64,000 nt of DNA from Paenibacillus taichungensis (GTDB lineage: Bacteria; Bacillota; Bacilli; Paenibacillales; Paenibacillaceae), in the NCBI RefSeq assembly GCF_013359905.1, contig NZ_JABMCC010000096.1, positions 1 to 64,000 of the forward strand. The letters are read 5' to 3'. The stretch's first letter is position 1. Each line of letters begins with the position of its first letter. A program made the translations under genes and the position numbers. This document shows, in pieces, positions 18,526 to 27,192 of this stretch. The notes beneath the pieces were generated by a model. It saw only the letters and a program-made list of their open reading frames with translations, searched no databases and was not told the DNA's origin.

Positions 18526-19566
18526 TTGTCCGAAGCATACAAAAACGCCGGCGTCGATATCGCGGCAGGCAACGAAGCGGTTGAACGGATGAAAAAACAC
18601 GTGAAGCGTACCTTCCGTCCGGAAGTGATGACAGATCTGGGAGGCTTTGGCGCCCTGTTCGGTTTGAACAAAGATAAATATGATGAGCCGGTGCTTGTAT
18701 CCGGTACAGACGGTGTAGGAACCAAGCTGAAAATCGCATTTGCCATGGACCGTCATGATACCATCGGAATCGACGCTGTAGCCATGTGTGTGAACGACAT
18801 TGTGGTACAGGGCGCAGAGCCGCTGTTCTTCCTCGACTATCTGGCTTGTGACAAAGTCATCCCGGAGAAAATCGAAGCCATTGTTGCGGGAATCGCAGAA
18901 GGATGTCATCAGTCGGGCTGTGCTCTGATCGGTGGCGAAACGGCTGAAATGCCGGGTATGTACAGTGAAGGTGAATACGATATTGCCGGATTTACTGTAG
19001 GTATCGTGGACAAAGCGAAAATCATTAACGGTACAACGATTGCTCCTGGCGATACGGTCATCGGACTTGCATCCAGCGGTGTGCATAGTAACGGATTCTC
19101 CTTGGTACGCAAACTTTTGTTGGAACAAGCCGGATTGGGCTTGAAGGATGAAGTCGCTGAATTGGGCGGCAAGCTGGGTGATGCACTGTTGGAACCAACG
19201 AAAATTTATGTAAAACCACTCCTGTCCCTGCTTGAAAAGGTAAAAGTAAAAGGCATGGCCCACATTACTGGTGGTGGCTTCATCGAGAACATCCCGCGTA
19301 TGCTGCCAAGCAGCGTGAATGTAGATATTGATTATGGTTCTTGGCCGATTCTTCCAATCTTCAGCCTGCTGCAAGAAAAAGGATCTGTCTCAAACCGCGA
19401 CATGTTCACCACGTTTAATATGGGGATCGGACTTGTCCTGGTCGTGAACGAAGCAGATGCAGGTGAAGCATTGGAACAATTGAAAGCATCCGGTGAAGAA
19501 GCGTACATCATTGGACGTGTGACCGAAGGAGATGCGCGAGTAACCTTCACGGGAGCGGATGTTTAA
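18526..19566 (+). CDS. purM: AIR synthase (FGAM cyclo-ligase)
   Basis: PurM (346 aa) closes the imidazole ring: FGAM to AIR with ATP. The protein begins [20 protein letters not shown], then has the AIRS-fold nucleotide segment [29 protein letters not shown], and the C-terminal [13 protein letters not shown]. The start codon is TTG at 18526 with AGGAG at 18511-18515; no ATG or GTG fits the family's N-terminus. The weak start codon right after a long structured spacer sets purM apart from its tightly coupled neighbours. purN starts at the last base of the stop codon. Confidence 0.95.
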   Translation: MSEAYKNAGVDIAAGNEAVERMKKHVKRTFRPEVMTDLGGFGALFGLNKDKYDEPVLVSGTDGVGTKLKIAFAMDRHDTIGIDAVAMCVNDIVVQGAEPLFFLDYLACDKVIPEKIEAIVAGIAEGCHQSGCALIGGETAEMPGMYSEGEYDIAGFTVGIVDKAKIINGTTIAPGDTVIGLASSGVHSNGFSLVRKLLLEQAGLGLKDEVAELGGKLGDALLEPTKIYVKPLLSLLEKVKVKGMAHITGGGFIENIPRMLPSSVNVDIDYGSWPILPIFSLLQEKGSVSNRDMFTTFNMGIGLVLVVNEADAGEALEQLKASGEEAYIIGRVTEGDARVTFTGADV

Positions 19567-20183
19567 TGGCGAACTACCGTATTGCTGTATTTGCCTCTGG
19601 TGAAGGGTCGAACTTTCAGGCATTGGTTGATGCAGCACGGAACGGAGGGCTGGGGGCATCCATAGATCTGCTGGTATGTGACAAACCGGCTGCACGTGTG
19701 GTGCAACGGGCGCAGGATGCAGGTGTGGAATGCCATCTGTTTACTCCCAAAAATTATGATTCCCGCGAAGCCTACGAGGCCGAGATCGTGGAAGTGCTTG
19801 AATCCAGAAACATTGACCTGGTTGTTCTTGCCGGATACATGAGATTGTTGACTTCAGTAGTCGTGGATCGCTATGCAGGACGACTGATTAACATTCATCC
19901 GTCCTTGTTGCCAGCGTTTGCAGGCAAAGATGCCATAGGGCAGGCACTGGAATATGGCGTTAAAATCACCGGTGTTACCGTCCACTTTGTGGATGGGGGC
20001 ATGGATACAGGGCCGATTATTGCCCAGCATCCGGTTTCCATTTTGCCAGAGGACACGGCTGAATCCGTCAGTCGGTCCATCCATGCTGCCGAACAGCAGC
20101 TGTACCCTGAGGTTGTATCCTGGTTTGCTCAGGGAGGGGTTCAACTCGAAGGTCGACAAGTTACGGTACGGAAACCGGTTTGA
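19566..20183 (+). CDS. purN: Phosphoribosylglycinamide formyltransferase
   Basis: PurN (205 aa) transfers a formyl group from 10-formyl-THF to GAR. Motifs: the N-terminal strand and loop IAVFASGEGSNFQALVDA, the catalytic region LVVLAGYMRLL then INIHPSLLPAFAGKDAIGQA (Asn and His of the active site), and the conserved Asp in HFVDGGMDTGPII. It overlaps the purM stop (TAATG). A 340-nt non-coding gap with a hairpin repeat follows before purH. Confidence 0.95.
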   Translation: MANYRIAVFASGEGSNFQALVDAARNGGLGASIDLLVCDKPAARVVQRAQDAGVECHLFTPKNYDSREAYEAEIVEVLESRNIDLVVLAGYMRLLTSVVVDRYAGRLINIHPSLLPAFAGKDAIGQALEYGVKITGVTVHFVDGGMDTGPIIAQHPVSILPEDTAESVSRSIHAAEQQLYPEVVSWFAQGGVQLEGRQVTVRKPV

Positions 20184-20214
20184 TATAAGTTGGAATCTTT
20201 TACACGTTAATGGA

Positions 20215-20376
20215 GAGGCCAGAAATAAGCTGTAGAAGCGAAGCGCTCGCCTAAAAGCTTTCTGAAAGAAAGCTGCATCGGAAGCATATGCTTCGCTTTT
20301 ATCACCGGATTTTCCCTTTAAGAAAAGGGAATCAAAAAATCTGGGAATAGCAGCGATCGAAAGATTATTCTGGACT
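20215..20376 (+). repeat. Dispersed long-hairpin repeat, copy D (purN-purH gap)
   Basis: Outer arms GAGGCCAGAAATAA and TTATTCTGGACTC pair. Inner arms match the family (GAAGCGAAGCGCTCGCC; TTTTATCACCGGATTTTCCC; AATCTGGGAATAGCAGCGATC). This copy carries about 50 extra nt after GCTCGCC, with its own hairpins (AAGCTTTC/GAAAGAAAGCT and GAAGCATATGCTTC). Confidence 0.75.
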
Positions 20377-20523
20377 CGTAGTGTTTTAGTGTAAACTCAT
20401 TCGTTCAACTTATATAACAGAAGTCGAAAATTGGTACGCATTTTGTGATATTTCTCGGGAAATAAATCGGTTGTGTTTCGCCATGAAACGCGAAGCCATG
20501 GGACATTAAAGGAGGAGCATATT

Positions 20524-22071
20524 GTGAGTATCAAAAGAGCGCTGGTCAGCGTATGGGATAAAACAGGCATCGTGGACTTTTGCCGCGAGCTGTCGCAAAT
20601 GGGTGTGGAGATTATTTCGACAGGAGGTACAAGCAGTCTGTTGTCGAAGGAAGGCGTACCTGTCATCGGAATTTCGGATGTGACCGGATTCCCGGAGATT
20701 ATGGACGGACGTGTTAAAACATTACATCCAGCAGTGCATGGTGGTTTATTGGCTGTACGTGACAGCGAAGAGCACAAGCGCCAGATGGAAGAGAATGGAC
20801 TGGATTATATCGACCTCGTTGTTGTAAACCTGTATCCGTTCCAGGACACCATCGCCAAACCGGACGTAACGTATGAGGACGCAATCGAGAACATCGATAT
20901 TGGTGGTCCAACCATGCTTCGTTCTGCTGCCAAAAACCATGCTTATGTTAGTGTCGTTGTAGACACAGCAGATTATGGCAAGGTGCTTGAAGAGGTCCGC
21001 AGCAATGGGGACACCACACTCGAGACACGCAAACGGCTTGCGGCAAAAGTGTTCCGCCATACAGCGGCATACGATGCAGTTATTTCCGATTATCTCTCCA
21101 ACCTGAACGGTGATCCACTGCCAGAGCGTCTGACGGTTACTTACGAAAAACTCCAGGATTTGCGCTACGGCGAAAATCCACATCAGCAGGCGGCATTCTA
21201 TCGCAAACCGCTGGCAGCCCAAGATACGTTGACAACAGCCGAGCAATTGCATGGCAAAGAGTTGTCCTACAATAATATCAACGATGCGAACGCAGCATTG
21301 CAGATTGTGAAAGAATTTGAAGAACCGGCAGTTGTGGCGGTTAAACATATGAATCCTTGCGGCGTGGGTATTGGCGAAAGCATCTACGAAGCTTATGGAA
21401 AAGCTTATGCGGCTGATCCAACTTCTATCTTTGGTGGAATCGTGGCAGCCAACCGCATTATCGATAGCGATACAGCAGCTAAACTGAGTGAGATTTTCCT
21501 GGAAATCGTACTGGCTCCTGATTTTACACAAGAGGCACTCGACATCCTGACCAAAAAGAAAAATATTCGTTTGCTCAAAACGGGTGAACTGAACGCTGCC
21601 CGCAATCGGGAAAGTAACTTCGTAGTAACCTCCATCGACGGCGGCATGATCGTGCAACAAAGCGATGTGCATTCCATTGAAGCGAGCGAGCTCAAGGTAG
21701 TTACAGATCGTGCACCATCCGAAGAAGAACTGAAACAGTTGTTGTTTGGTTGGAAAGTGGTTAAGCACGTGAAATCCAATGCAATCGTGCTTGCAGCAAA
21801 CGACATGACTGTAGGTGTAGGCGCAGGGCAAATGAACCGTGTGGGCGCAGCCAAGATTGCTATTGAACAAGCTGGAGAACTAGCCAAGGGAGCCATTCTG
21901 GCATCCGATGCGTTCTTCCCAATGGGCGATACACTGGAACTTGCAGCGAAAGCTGGAGTTACAGCCGTTATTCAACCAGGTGGTTCAATCAAGGACGAAG
22001 AGTCTATCAAAGTAGCGAATGAATACGGCATTGCCATGGTCTTCACAGGCGTTCGTCACTTCAAACACTAG
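20524..22071 (+). CDS. purH: Bifunctional AICAR transformylase / IMP cyclohydrolase
   Basis: PurH (515 aa) catalyses the last two steps to IMP. The N-terminal MGS-like cyclohydrolase domain shows [24 protein letters not shown] and [13 protein letters not shown]. The transformylase part has the [14 protein letters not shown] segment, the catalytic Lys-His in [11 protein letters not shown], and near the end [14 protein letters not shown]. The start is GTG at 20524 with GGAGGAG 7 nt before it; upstream codons in frame do not resemble PurH. The preceding gap is non-coding, so purH depends on its own ribosome site. Confidence 0.96.
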   Translation: MSIKRALVSVWDKTGIVDFCRELSQMGVEIISTGGTSSLLSKEGVPVIGISDVTGFPEIMDGRVKTLHPAVHGGLLAVRDSEEHKRQMEENGLDYIDLVVVNLYPFQDTIAKPDVTYEDAIENIDIGGPTMLRSAAKNHAYVSVVVDTADYGKVLEEVRSNGDTTLETRKRLAAKVFRHTAAYDAVISDYLSNLNGDPLPERLTVTYEKLQDLRYGENPHQQAAFYRKPLAAQDTLTTAEQLHGKELSYNNINDANAALQIVKEFEEPAVVAVKHMNPCGVGIGESIYEAYGKAYAADPTSIFGGIVAANRIIDSDTAAKLSEIFLEIVLAPDFTQEALDILTKKKNIRLLKTGELNAARNRESNFVVTSIDGGMIVQQSDVHSIEASELKVVTDRAPSEEELKQLLFGWKVVKHVKSNAIVLAANDMTVGVGAGQMNRVGAAKIAIEQAGELAKGAILASDAFFPMGDTLELAAKAGVTAVIQPGGSIKDEESIKVANEYGIAMVFTGVRHFKH

Positions 22072-22088
22072 AACGAAAAAGGTTTAAT

Positions 22089-22139
22089 AAGGGGTGTCGC
22101 CTGTCATGCTTATGACTTATGGTACACCCCTTCTTTTTT
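22089..22139 (+). terminator. Terminator between purH and purD
   Basis: AAGGGGTGT (22089-22097) pairs with ACACCCCTT (22124-22132), followed by CTTTTTT. It lies inside the purine operon, so purD expression must depend on read-through or on an own promoter; a weak TATAAC lies at 22162-22167 without a good -35. Confidence 0.8.
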
Positions 22140-22201
22140 AAGCTATTTCAATACGTAATAGTATAACAAAACCAGTTATGCACGGAGGGGGAACAACGCT
22201 A

Positions 22202-23467
22202 ATGGATATTCTGGTAGTGGGCGGCGGTGGCCGGGAACACGCAATCATATGGGCACTGGCGAAAAGTCCGAAGGCAGGCAAGATTCATTGTGCTCCGGGA
22301 AATGCAGGCATTGCACAGCTTGCCGAGTGTCATCCGATTGCGGTAAATGATTTCGATAAACTGACGGCACTTGCCGTTGAGCTTAACGTGGGATTGGTTG
22401 TTATTGGGCCAGACGATCCGCTCGCAGACGGCATTGTAGATGCTTTTGATAAAACAGGCATTCCGGTATTTGGACCACGCCGCAATGCAGCAGAGATTGA
22501 AGGCAGCAAAACGTTTATGAAAGACTTACTGCACAAATACAATATTCCGACTGCAGCCTATGAGAAGTTCGACAATTACGAGCAAGCGCAGGCTTATCTG
22601 AATGAGCAGGCCATTCCTGTGGTAATCAAGGCCGATGGGCTGGCAGCTGGAAAAGGTGTTACCGTAGCCTATTCCCGTGATGAGGCTGACCAGGCACTCA
22701 ACAGCATTATGGTGGACAAAGTATTTGGTGAAGCAGGAGCCAAAGTCATTATCGAAGAATTCCTGGCAGGTCAGGAAATGTCGATTTTGGCGTTTGTCGA
22801 TGGGGAGACCGTTCGTCCGATGGCTGCTGCACAGGATCACAAACCGGTATTCGACAATGATCAGGGGCCAAACACGGGCGGAATGGGTACATACTCGCCA
22901 TTGCCACATATCCCGGCTTCGATTATTGAAGAAGCGGTAGAGACGATTATCAAACCAACAGCCAAAGCGATGGTATCCGAAGGGCGCCCGTTCCAAGGTG
23001 TATTGTTTGCCGGGCTGATGATTTCGCCAGATGGTAAACCCAAAACGATTGAGTTCAACGCTCGTTTCGGTGATCCTGAGACTCAGGTCGTATTGCCGCG
23101 TCTGAAGAGTGATCTGTTCGACATTTTCTGGGCAACTGTGCACGGGAAATTGGCGGATATCGAGATTGAGTGGAGCGACGAAGCCGCTGTATGTGTGGTG
23201 CTTGCATCTGGAGGCTATCCTGGTCCGTATGCAAAAGGTGTAGTTATTGAAGGACTGGATCAAGTCGACGAAGCAGTGGTATTCCATGCTGGAACGGCAC
23301 GTAATGAATCTGGAGAATGGGTCACCAATGGTGGACGGATTCTAGGCGTTGTGGGTCTTGGTTCTGATATTGCCGAAGCCAGAAACAACGCCTACGCTCA
23401 AGCGGAACGTATTCATTTTGACGGTAAACATCAACGTTCTGATATTGCTGCCAAAGCGTTGGTATAA
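22202..23467 (+). CDS. purD: Phosphoribosylamine-glycine ligase
   Basis: PurD (421 aa) ligates glycine to phosphoribosylamine with ATP, the second pathway step. It is an ATP-grasp enzyme: N-terminal DILVVGGGGREHAI, then VIGPDDPLADGIVD, the nucleotide loop VIKADGLAAGKGV, and the metal-binding EFNARFGDPETQ. GGAGGGGG lies 10 nt before the ATG at 22202; the frame extends 8 codons further upstream without support. It is the last gene of the cluster and is set off from purH by a terminator. Confidence 0.95.
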   Translation: MDILVVGGGGREHAIIWALAKSPKAGKIHCAPGNAGIAQLAECHPIAVNDFDKLTALAVELNVGLVVIGPDDPLADGIVDAFDKTGIPVFGPRRNAAEIEGSKTFMKDLLHKYNIPTAAYEKFDNYEQAQAYLNEQAIPVVIKADGLAAGKGVTVAYSRDEADQALNSIMVDKVFGEAGAKVIIEEFLAGQEMSILAFVDGETVRPMAAAQDHKPVFDNDQGPNTGGMGTYSPLPHIPASIIEEAVETIIKPTAKAMVSEGRPFQGVLFAGLMISPDGKPKTIEFNARFGDPETQVVLPRLKSDLFDIFWATVHGKLADIEIEWSDEAAVCVVLASGGYPGPYAKGVVIEGLDQVDEAVVFHAGTARNESGEWVTNGGRILGVVGLGSDIAEARNNAYAQAERIHFDGKHQRSDIAAKALV

Positions 23468-23504
23468 CTAATTCTAATTCATTGTAACTTGATAAAGTGA
23501 AACC

Positions 23505-23560
23505 AAAGGGCCCGTAAAGATGTACACCGAAAAAGGTGTTTGCATCCTGCGGGCCCTTTT
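23505..23560 (+). terminator. Terminator after purD
   Basis: AAAGGGCCCG (23505-23514) pairs with CGGGCCCTTTT (23550-23560), with a small inner hairpin ACACC/GGTGT. It ends the purine operon. Confidence 0.9.
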
Positions 23561-23702
23561 CAACGTATACATGATTATCGTATCATTGCTGGACTTGTCA
23601 TGGTCCGGATAAGGCAAAGAAGAACGGTTGTACTTAAAAGCCTGTAGTGGGTTTAATCGACCAAAGTAAAGGGTACCATTTCTATAAACTGTTCTATACT
23701 AA

Positions 23703-23724
23703 TTATGTGAACCATATCACATAA
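23703..23724. promoter_or_regulatory. CRP/FNR-type palindrome in the 23561-24162 gap
   Basis: TTATGTGA-ACCATA-TCACATAA has perfect 8-nt arms and contains TGTGA-N6-TCACA, the FNR-type consensus. No well-placed -10 was found on either side, so the target is unclear. The rest of the 600-nt gap is AT-rich. It holds a possible 26-codon ORF from ATG 23858 region through a GGGGAGGTGG site, which I cannot support as a gene. Confidence 0.4.
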
Positions 23725-24162
23725 AATAAAACTGTAGATCGAGAAAGACCACATACATAAAAGTTTATTTTGTGAACTCATTTTATTATCTATATTCCAA
23801 ACCATAACGTGCAACTGGATGGTTTGGCGTAGAACATGTTATACTTTTCTGAAACAGGAATGAACAAGAGGGGAGGTGGATATCTATTGGGAAGGCGATA
23901 TTGTAAACTGTCCAAATGGAGAATTTTGGTGGAGTAAATCGAGAAACAATGACAGCATGAGGGGGAACCCTGTTTTTAGTGAAGTAGTTTCTATAAGTGA
24001 TTGACTTCATCCTGAATTCCTGTTTTGCAATTTTACAAGGTCAAAGTGCAACCTATACACAATTTATCATTTATCGATTTCATATAAGGCATACGTCATA
24101 TTGAACGTCAATCAGCTGTTGAATGGTTAACCAAGTTAACCGATGACGCTGTAACTATCTCT

Positions 24163-24196
24163 GGAGGTGAATCCCTGAGAATCGGGGAAATCATTG
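24163..24196 (+). promoter_or_regulatory. Shine-Dalgarno / hairpin / TTG start module 1
   Basis: GGAGGTGA (24163-24170) is 23 nt from the TTG start. Between them is a hairpin TCCCTGA-GAA-TCGGGGA (24172-24188). The same module precedes the paralogue at 25781-25814 with a changed but still paired stem. The hairpin either brings the ribosome site to normal distance, or hides a second site (GGGGA) in its right arm. Confidence 0.65.
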
Positions 24197-25531
24197 GACA
24201 TAATCACCATATTAAATATTGTATTACTCATTATCTTGATTGCGTTGACCGCATTTTTCGTTGCATCTGAGTTCGCTGTGGTTAAGATTCGTACATCAAG
24301 AGTGGATCAACTGGTTGCCGAGGGGAATAAAAAAGCCATATTGGCCAAAAAAGTAGTCTCGGACCTCGATTATTATCTGTCAGCCTGCCAGCTCGGTATT
24401 ACCGTAACTGCCCTTGGATTGGGGGCGCTCGGTAAGCCAACCGTTGAAAGGTTGTTATACCCGGTATTTAATTATCTGGACGTTTCAGCTTCCATATCGG
24501 CGGTTGCTTCCTATGCGATTGCCTTTATCCTAGTCACGTTCCTGCACGTGGTGGTTGGGGAGATGGCTCCCAAAACGATGGCGATTCAATTTTCGGAAAA
24601 ATTGACGCTGTTGCTCTCGCCGCCGCTATATTGGTTCGGAAAAATTATGTATCCCTTCATTTGGGCGCTGAATGGTGCATCCCGGGTAATTCTTCGGACA
24701 TTTGGCGTGAAGCCTGCCGGACATGAACAGGCCTACTCGGAGGATGAGATCAAAATCATCATGAACCAGAGCTATGAGGGAGACGAGAACAATAAGACTA
24801 AGCTTTCATATCTGGAAAACGTATTCGTGTTCGATGAGCGTGATGCCAAAGACATCATGGTTCCGAGGACAGAGCTTGTGACACTGAATCAGAATATGAC
24901 TTACGACGATATTATTCCGATATTGGATGAGCATAATTATTCCCGTTATCCCGTTATCGAGGATGGGGATAAGGACCGAATTGTTGGTGTAGTGAATGTG
25001 AAAAAGATTTTGCCTGATATGGTCGCCCTTAGGGAGCACCAACTTATCGATTTTGTTCGGGAGATTCCGTTCGTATCTGAAGTTACAAGTATCCAGGATG
25101 CCATGATCAAGATGCAGCAGGAACGCGTGCACATGGCTGTGGTGGTGGATGAGTACGGAGGTACTTCGGGAATCATTACAATGGAGGATATTCTGGAAGA
25201 GCTTGTCGGCGAGATTCGGGATGAGTTCGATGCTGATGAAGTTGCAGACATTCAGATAACCGGAGAGAACCAATATCTCATTAACGGCCGGGTGCTGCTG
25301 GATGAGTTGGAGCGACAGTTTGGGCTTGTATTTGAAGGTAATGAAGAAATGGATACCGTGGCTGGATGGATTCAGTTCCAGAAGGGTGTCGGTGTGGAAC
25401 AAGGCGATACGGTAGAACACGGTGATTATGTCTGGACCGTTGTGGACGCAGAAAATTTTCACATTAAGCAGGTTCTGCTTGAACGTGTAAACGGTACTGA
25501 GGTCGATGAATCTGCCAGTGACCTGGCGTGA
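24194..25531 (+). CDS. CNNM/CorC-family membrane protein with CBS pair (hemolysin-type)
   Basis: A 445-aa protein with three parts: a CNNM transmembrane domain (residues about 1-190, four hydrophobic segments, including LLIILIALTAFFVASEFAVV and AFILVTFLHVVVGEMAPKT), a CBS pair (about 205-330, with IMVPRTELV and MEDILEELVGEI), and a C-terminal CorC_HlyC domain (about 345-430, with GRVLLDELERQFG and DTVAGWI). Relatives in Firmicutes (YhdP/MpfA, YrkA) export Mg2+ or protect from metals; the older name hemolysin is misleading. TTG start, set by the hairpin module. A close paralogue follows. Confidence 0.9.
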   Translation: MDIITILNIVLLIILIALTAFFVASEFAVVKIRTSRVDQLVAEGNKKAILAKKVVSDLDYYLSACQLGITVTALGLGALGKPTVERLLYPVFNYLDVSASISAVASYAIAFILVTFLHVVVGEMAPKTMAIQFSEKLTLLLSPPLYWFGKIMYPFIWALNGASRVILRTFGVKPAGHEQAYSEDEIKIIMNQSYEGDENNKTKLSYLENVFVFDERDAKDIMVPRTELVTLNQNMTYDDIIPILDEHNYSRYPVIEDGDKDRIVGVVNVKKILPDMVALREHQLIDFVREIPFVSEVTSIQDAMIKMQQERVHMAVVVDEYGGTSGIITMEDILEELVGEIRDEFDADEVADIQITGENQYLINGRVLLDELERQFGLVFEGNEEMDTVAGWIQFQKGVGVEQGDTVEHGDYVWTVVDAENFHIKQVLLERVNGTEVDESASDLA

Positions 25532-25625
25532 TGTTGGTTCGATCATGACTGTAATCTAGGGTATGACTGCCCATTTGGCTACTGTCCTCAGAATTTAAAT
25601 GTTTTGGCAACGTAGCAGTGTAGGG

Positions 25626-25739
25626 GACGGAATCGATTCTGAAGAAGCGTAGCGTTCGCGTTTGCAAACCAATTTTAAACCTTTGAAAACAACAATCAGG
25701 GAAATTTGGAGGCAATGGCGATCGGAAGAACGAGCCGTC
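25626..25739 (+). repeat. Dispersed long-hairpin repeat, copy E (between the two CorC-like genes)
   Basis: Outer arms GACGG..ATTCT and GAACGAGCCGTC pair; inner left arm GAAGAAGCGTAGCGTTCGCG and right arm GGCAATGGCGATCGGAAGAA match the family seen in the purine operon. The hairpin body (AAACCAATTTTAAACC..GGGAAATTTGG) is more diverged. This is the only copy outside the purine operon. Confidence 0.68.
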
Positions 25740-25780
25740 ACCGGAACGTCACTCGTGCAACCTTAATATAAATTTTACTT

Positions 25781-25814
25781 GGAGGTGAATCCCTCAGATT
25801 GAGGGAAATCATTG
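25781..25814 (+). promoter_or_regulatory. Shine-Dalgarno / hairpin / TTG start module 2
   Basis: GGAGGTGA (25781-25788), then TCCCTCA-GAT-TGAGGGA (25790-25806), then AATCA and TTG at 25812. Compared with module 1, one G-C pair is C-G here and one T-G pair is T-A, so the stem is kept by compensating changes. Confidence 0.65.
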
Positions 25815-26894
25815 GACGGAATAATAGCCTTAAACTTATTTTTAGTAGCCGTATTTATCGGTCTGACCGCCTTTTTCGTTGGAGCGGAATTTGCAATTCT
25901 GAAAGTACGGATGTCCCGAATAGATCAGTTGATCTTGGAAGGAAACAAAAAAGCGGTATTGGCCAAAAAAGTGGCTCACAATCTCGATTATTATCTATCT
26001 GCGTGTCAATTGGGTATCACGATCACAGCATTGGTATTGGGTGCGTTGGGTGAACCCACTGTTGAGAAAATGCTTCATCCGCTGTTTGAGCGACTGGAAG
26101 TCCCAGCGGCATTGTCTACGGTACTTTCGTACGGGATTGCCCTGGCAATCATCACGTTCCTGCATGTCGTTATCGGTGAATTGGCACCGAAAACACTGGC
26201 GATCCAGTTTGCAGAGAAGATGACACTATTGCTTGCACCACCGCTGTACTGGTTTGGTAAGATCATGAATCCGTTCATCTACGCGCTGAATGGGGCTGCA
26301 CGTCTATTGCTTGGCATCTTTGGTATAAAACCTGCCGGTCACGATACGGTTCACTCCGAAGAGGAACTGAAGCTGATTATGGCGCAGAGTTACGAGAGTG
26401 GAGAAATTAATCAGACAGAGCTGGACTACCTCAAAAACATTTTTGCTTTTGATGAGCGTTTGCTTCAGGAGATTATGATTCGCAAAGAGAAAATCGTTAC
26501 GCTGGACAAAGAAATGCCGCTGGATCGTATGATCGAGGTTCTAAAGCAGCATGAATATACACGTTTCCCGGTGATCGAAAAAGGAAATCAGGATCAATTC
26601 ATTGGATTTATCCATACAAAGGAAATGCTTACGAGTGTTGCCGCAGGCCGGGAGTTCAACATGGATACGTTTGTACACGACATGTTGAAATTTTCTGAGT
26701 TATCGCCAATTAAGGATGTCTTGGTCCAGATGCAGCAAAGTCGTTCCCATATCGCAACAGTTCATAATGAAGAAGGGGAAACAGTTGGTCTGGTTACGAT
26801 GGAGGATATTCTTGAAGAAATTGTTGGAGATATTAAGGACGAGTATGATGGCAAAGATCTGGTTCAACCGCCTAAGCGATTAAAATTAACCTAA
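25812..26894 (+). CDS. CNNM-family membrane protein with CBS pair, lacking the CorC domain
   Basis: A 360-aa paralogue of the upstream gene. The CNNM domain is closely similar (AFFVGAEFAILKVRMSRIDQL; NLDYYLSACQLGITITALVLGALGEPTVEK), and the CBS pair is present (IMIRKEKIV; MEDILEEIVGDI). The protein stops about 20 residues after the CBS pair, so the CorC_HlyC domain of about 85 residues is absent. Downstream sequence shows no remnant of it, so this is an old loss or a natural short form. TTG start behind the duplicated hairpin module. A terminator follows. Likely metal transport or its control; substrate unknown. Confidence 0.88.
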   Translation: MDGIIALNLFLVAVFIGLTAFFVGAEFAILKVRMSRIDQLILEGNKKAVLAKKVAHNLDYYLSACQLGITITALVLGALGEPTVEKMLHPLFERLEVPAALSTVLSYGIALAIITFLHVVIGELAPKTLAIQFAEKMTLLLAPPLYWFGKIMNPFIYALNGAARLLLGIFGIKPAGHDTVHSEEELKLIMAQSYESGEINQTELDYLKNIFAFDERLLQEIMIRKEKIVTLDKEMPLDRMIEVLKQHEYTRFPVIEKGNQDQFIGFIHTKEMLTSVAAGREFNMDTFVHDMLKFSELSPIKDVLVQMQQSRSHIATVHNEEGETVGLVTMEDILEEIVGDIKDEYDGKDLVQPPKRLKLT

Positions 26895-26957
26895 AACGTA
26901 ATGCGAGATTGTAAGGATTGATGTTGTGCGGCGGCAATTGAATAAGTTTCAATGAAG

Positions 26958-26990
26958 ACAGGTTTCCGAGTGATCGGGGCCTGTTTTTTT
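26958..26990 (+). terminator. Terminator after the second CNNM gene
   Basis: ACAGGTTTCCGA pairs with TCGGGGCCTGT, followed by seven T. The gap to the next gene (to 27192) is AT-rich without other recognisable sites. Confidence 0.85.
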
Positions 26991-27192
26991 GCCCATCTCA
27001 GTATACTCAAGCGGCATTTAGCAGGTTAAAGCCCAGTAATATCTTAACTTTAAAACAAAAGCTTGCTTATTTAGTCCTAATGGATTAATATAAATTTAAA
27101 GAATCTTAATTTAAAGATAAATAACAAAAAGCGATGCATAACAAAATTCTAAATATAACAATGAACCAAATAAAACCAAGGGAGTGGAGATT

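Noticed and set aside
20746..21870. 374-codon antisense frame within purH
   Set aside because: Same reasoning: a by-product of purH codon use, with no recognisable domain.
23786..24010. 74-codon minus-strand frame in the purD-CNNM gap
   Set aside because: No ribosome site, no motif, and it begins within AT-rich sequence.
25626..25739. Insertion sequence remnant between the CNNM genes
   Set aside because: No transposase fragment and no target duplication; the segment is a member of the hairpin repeat family instead.
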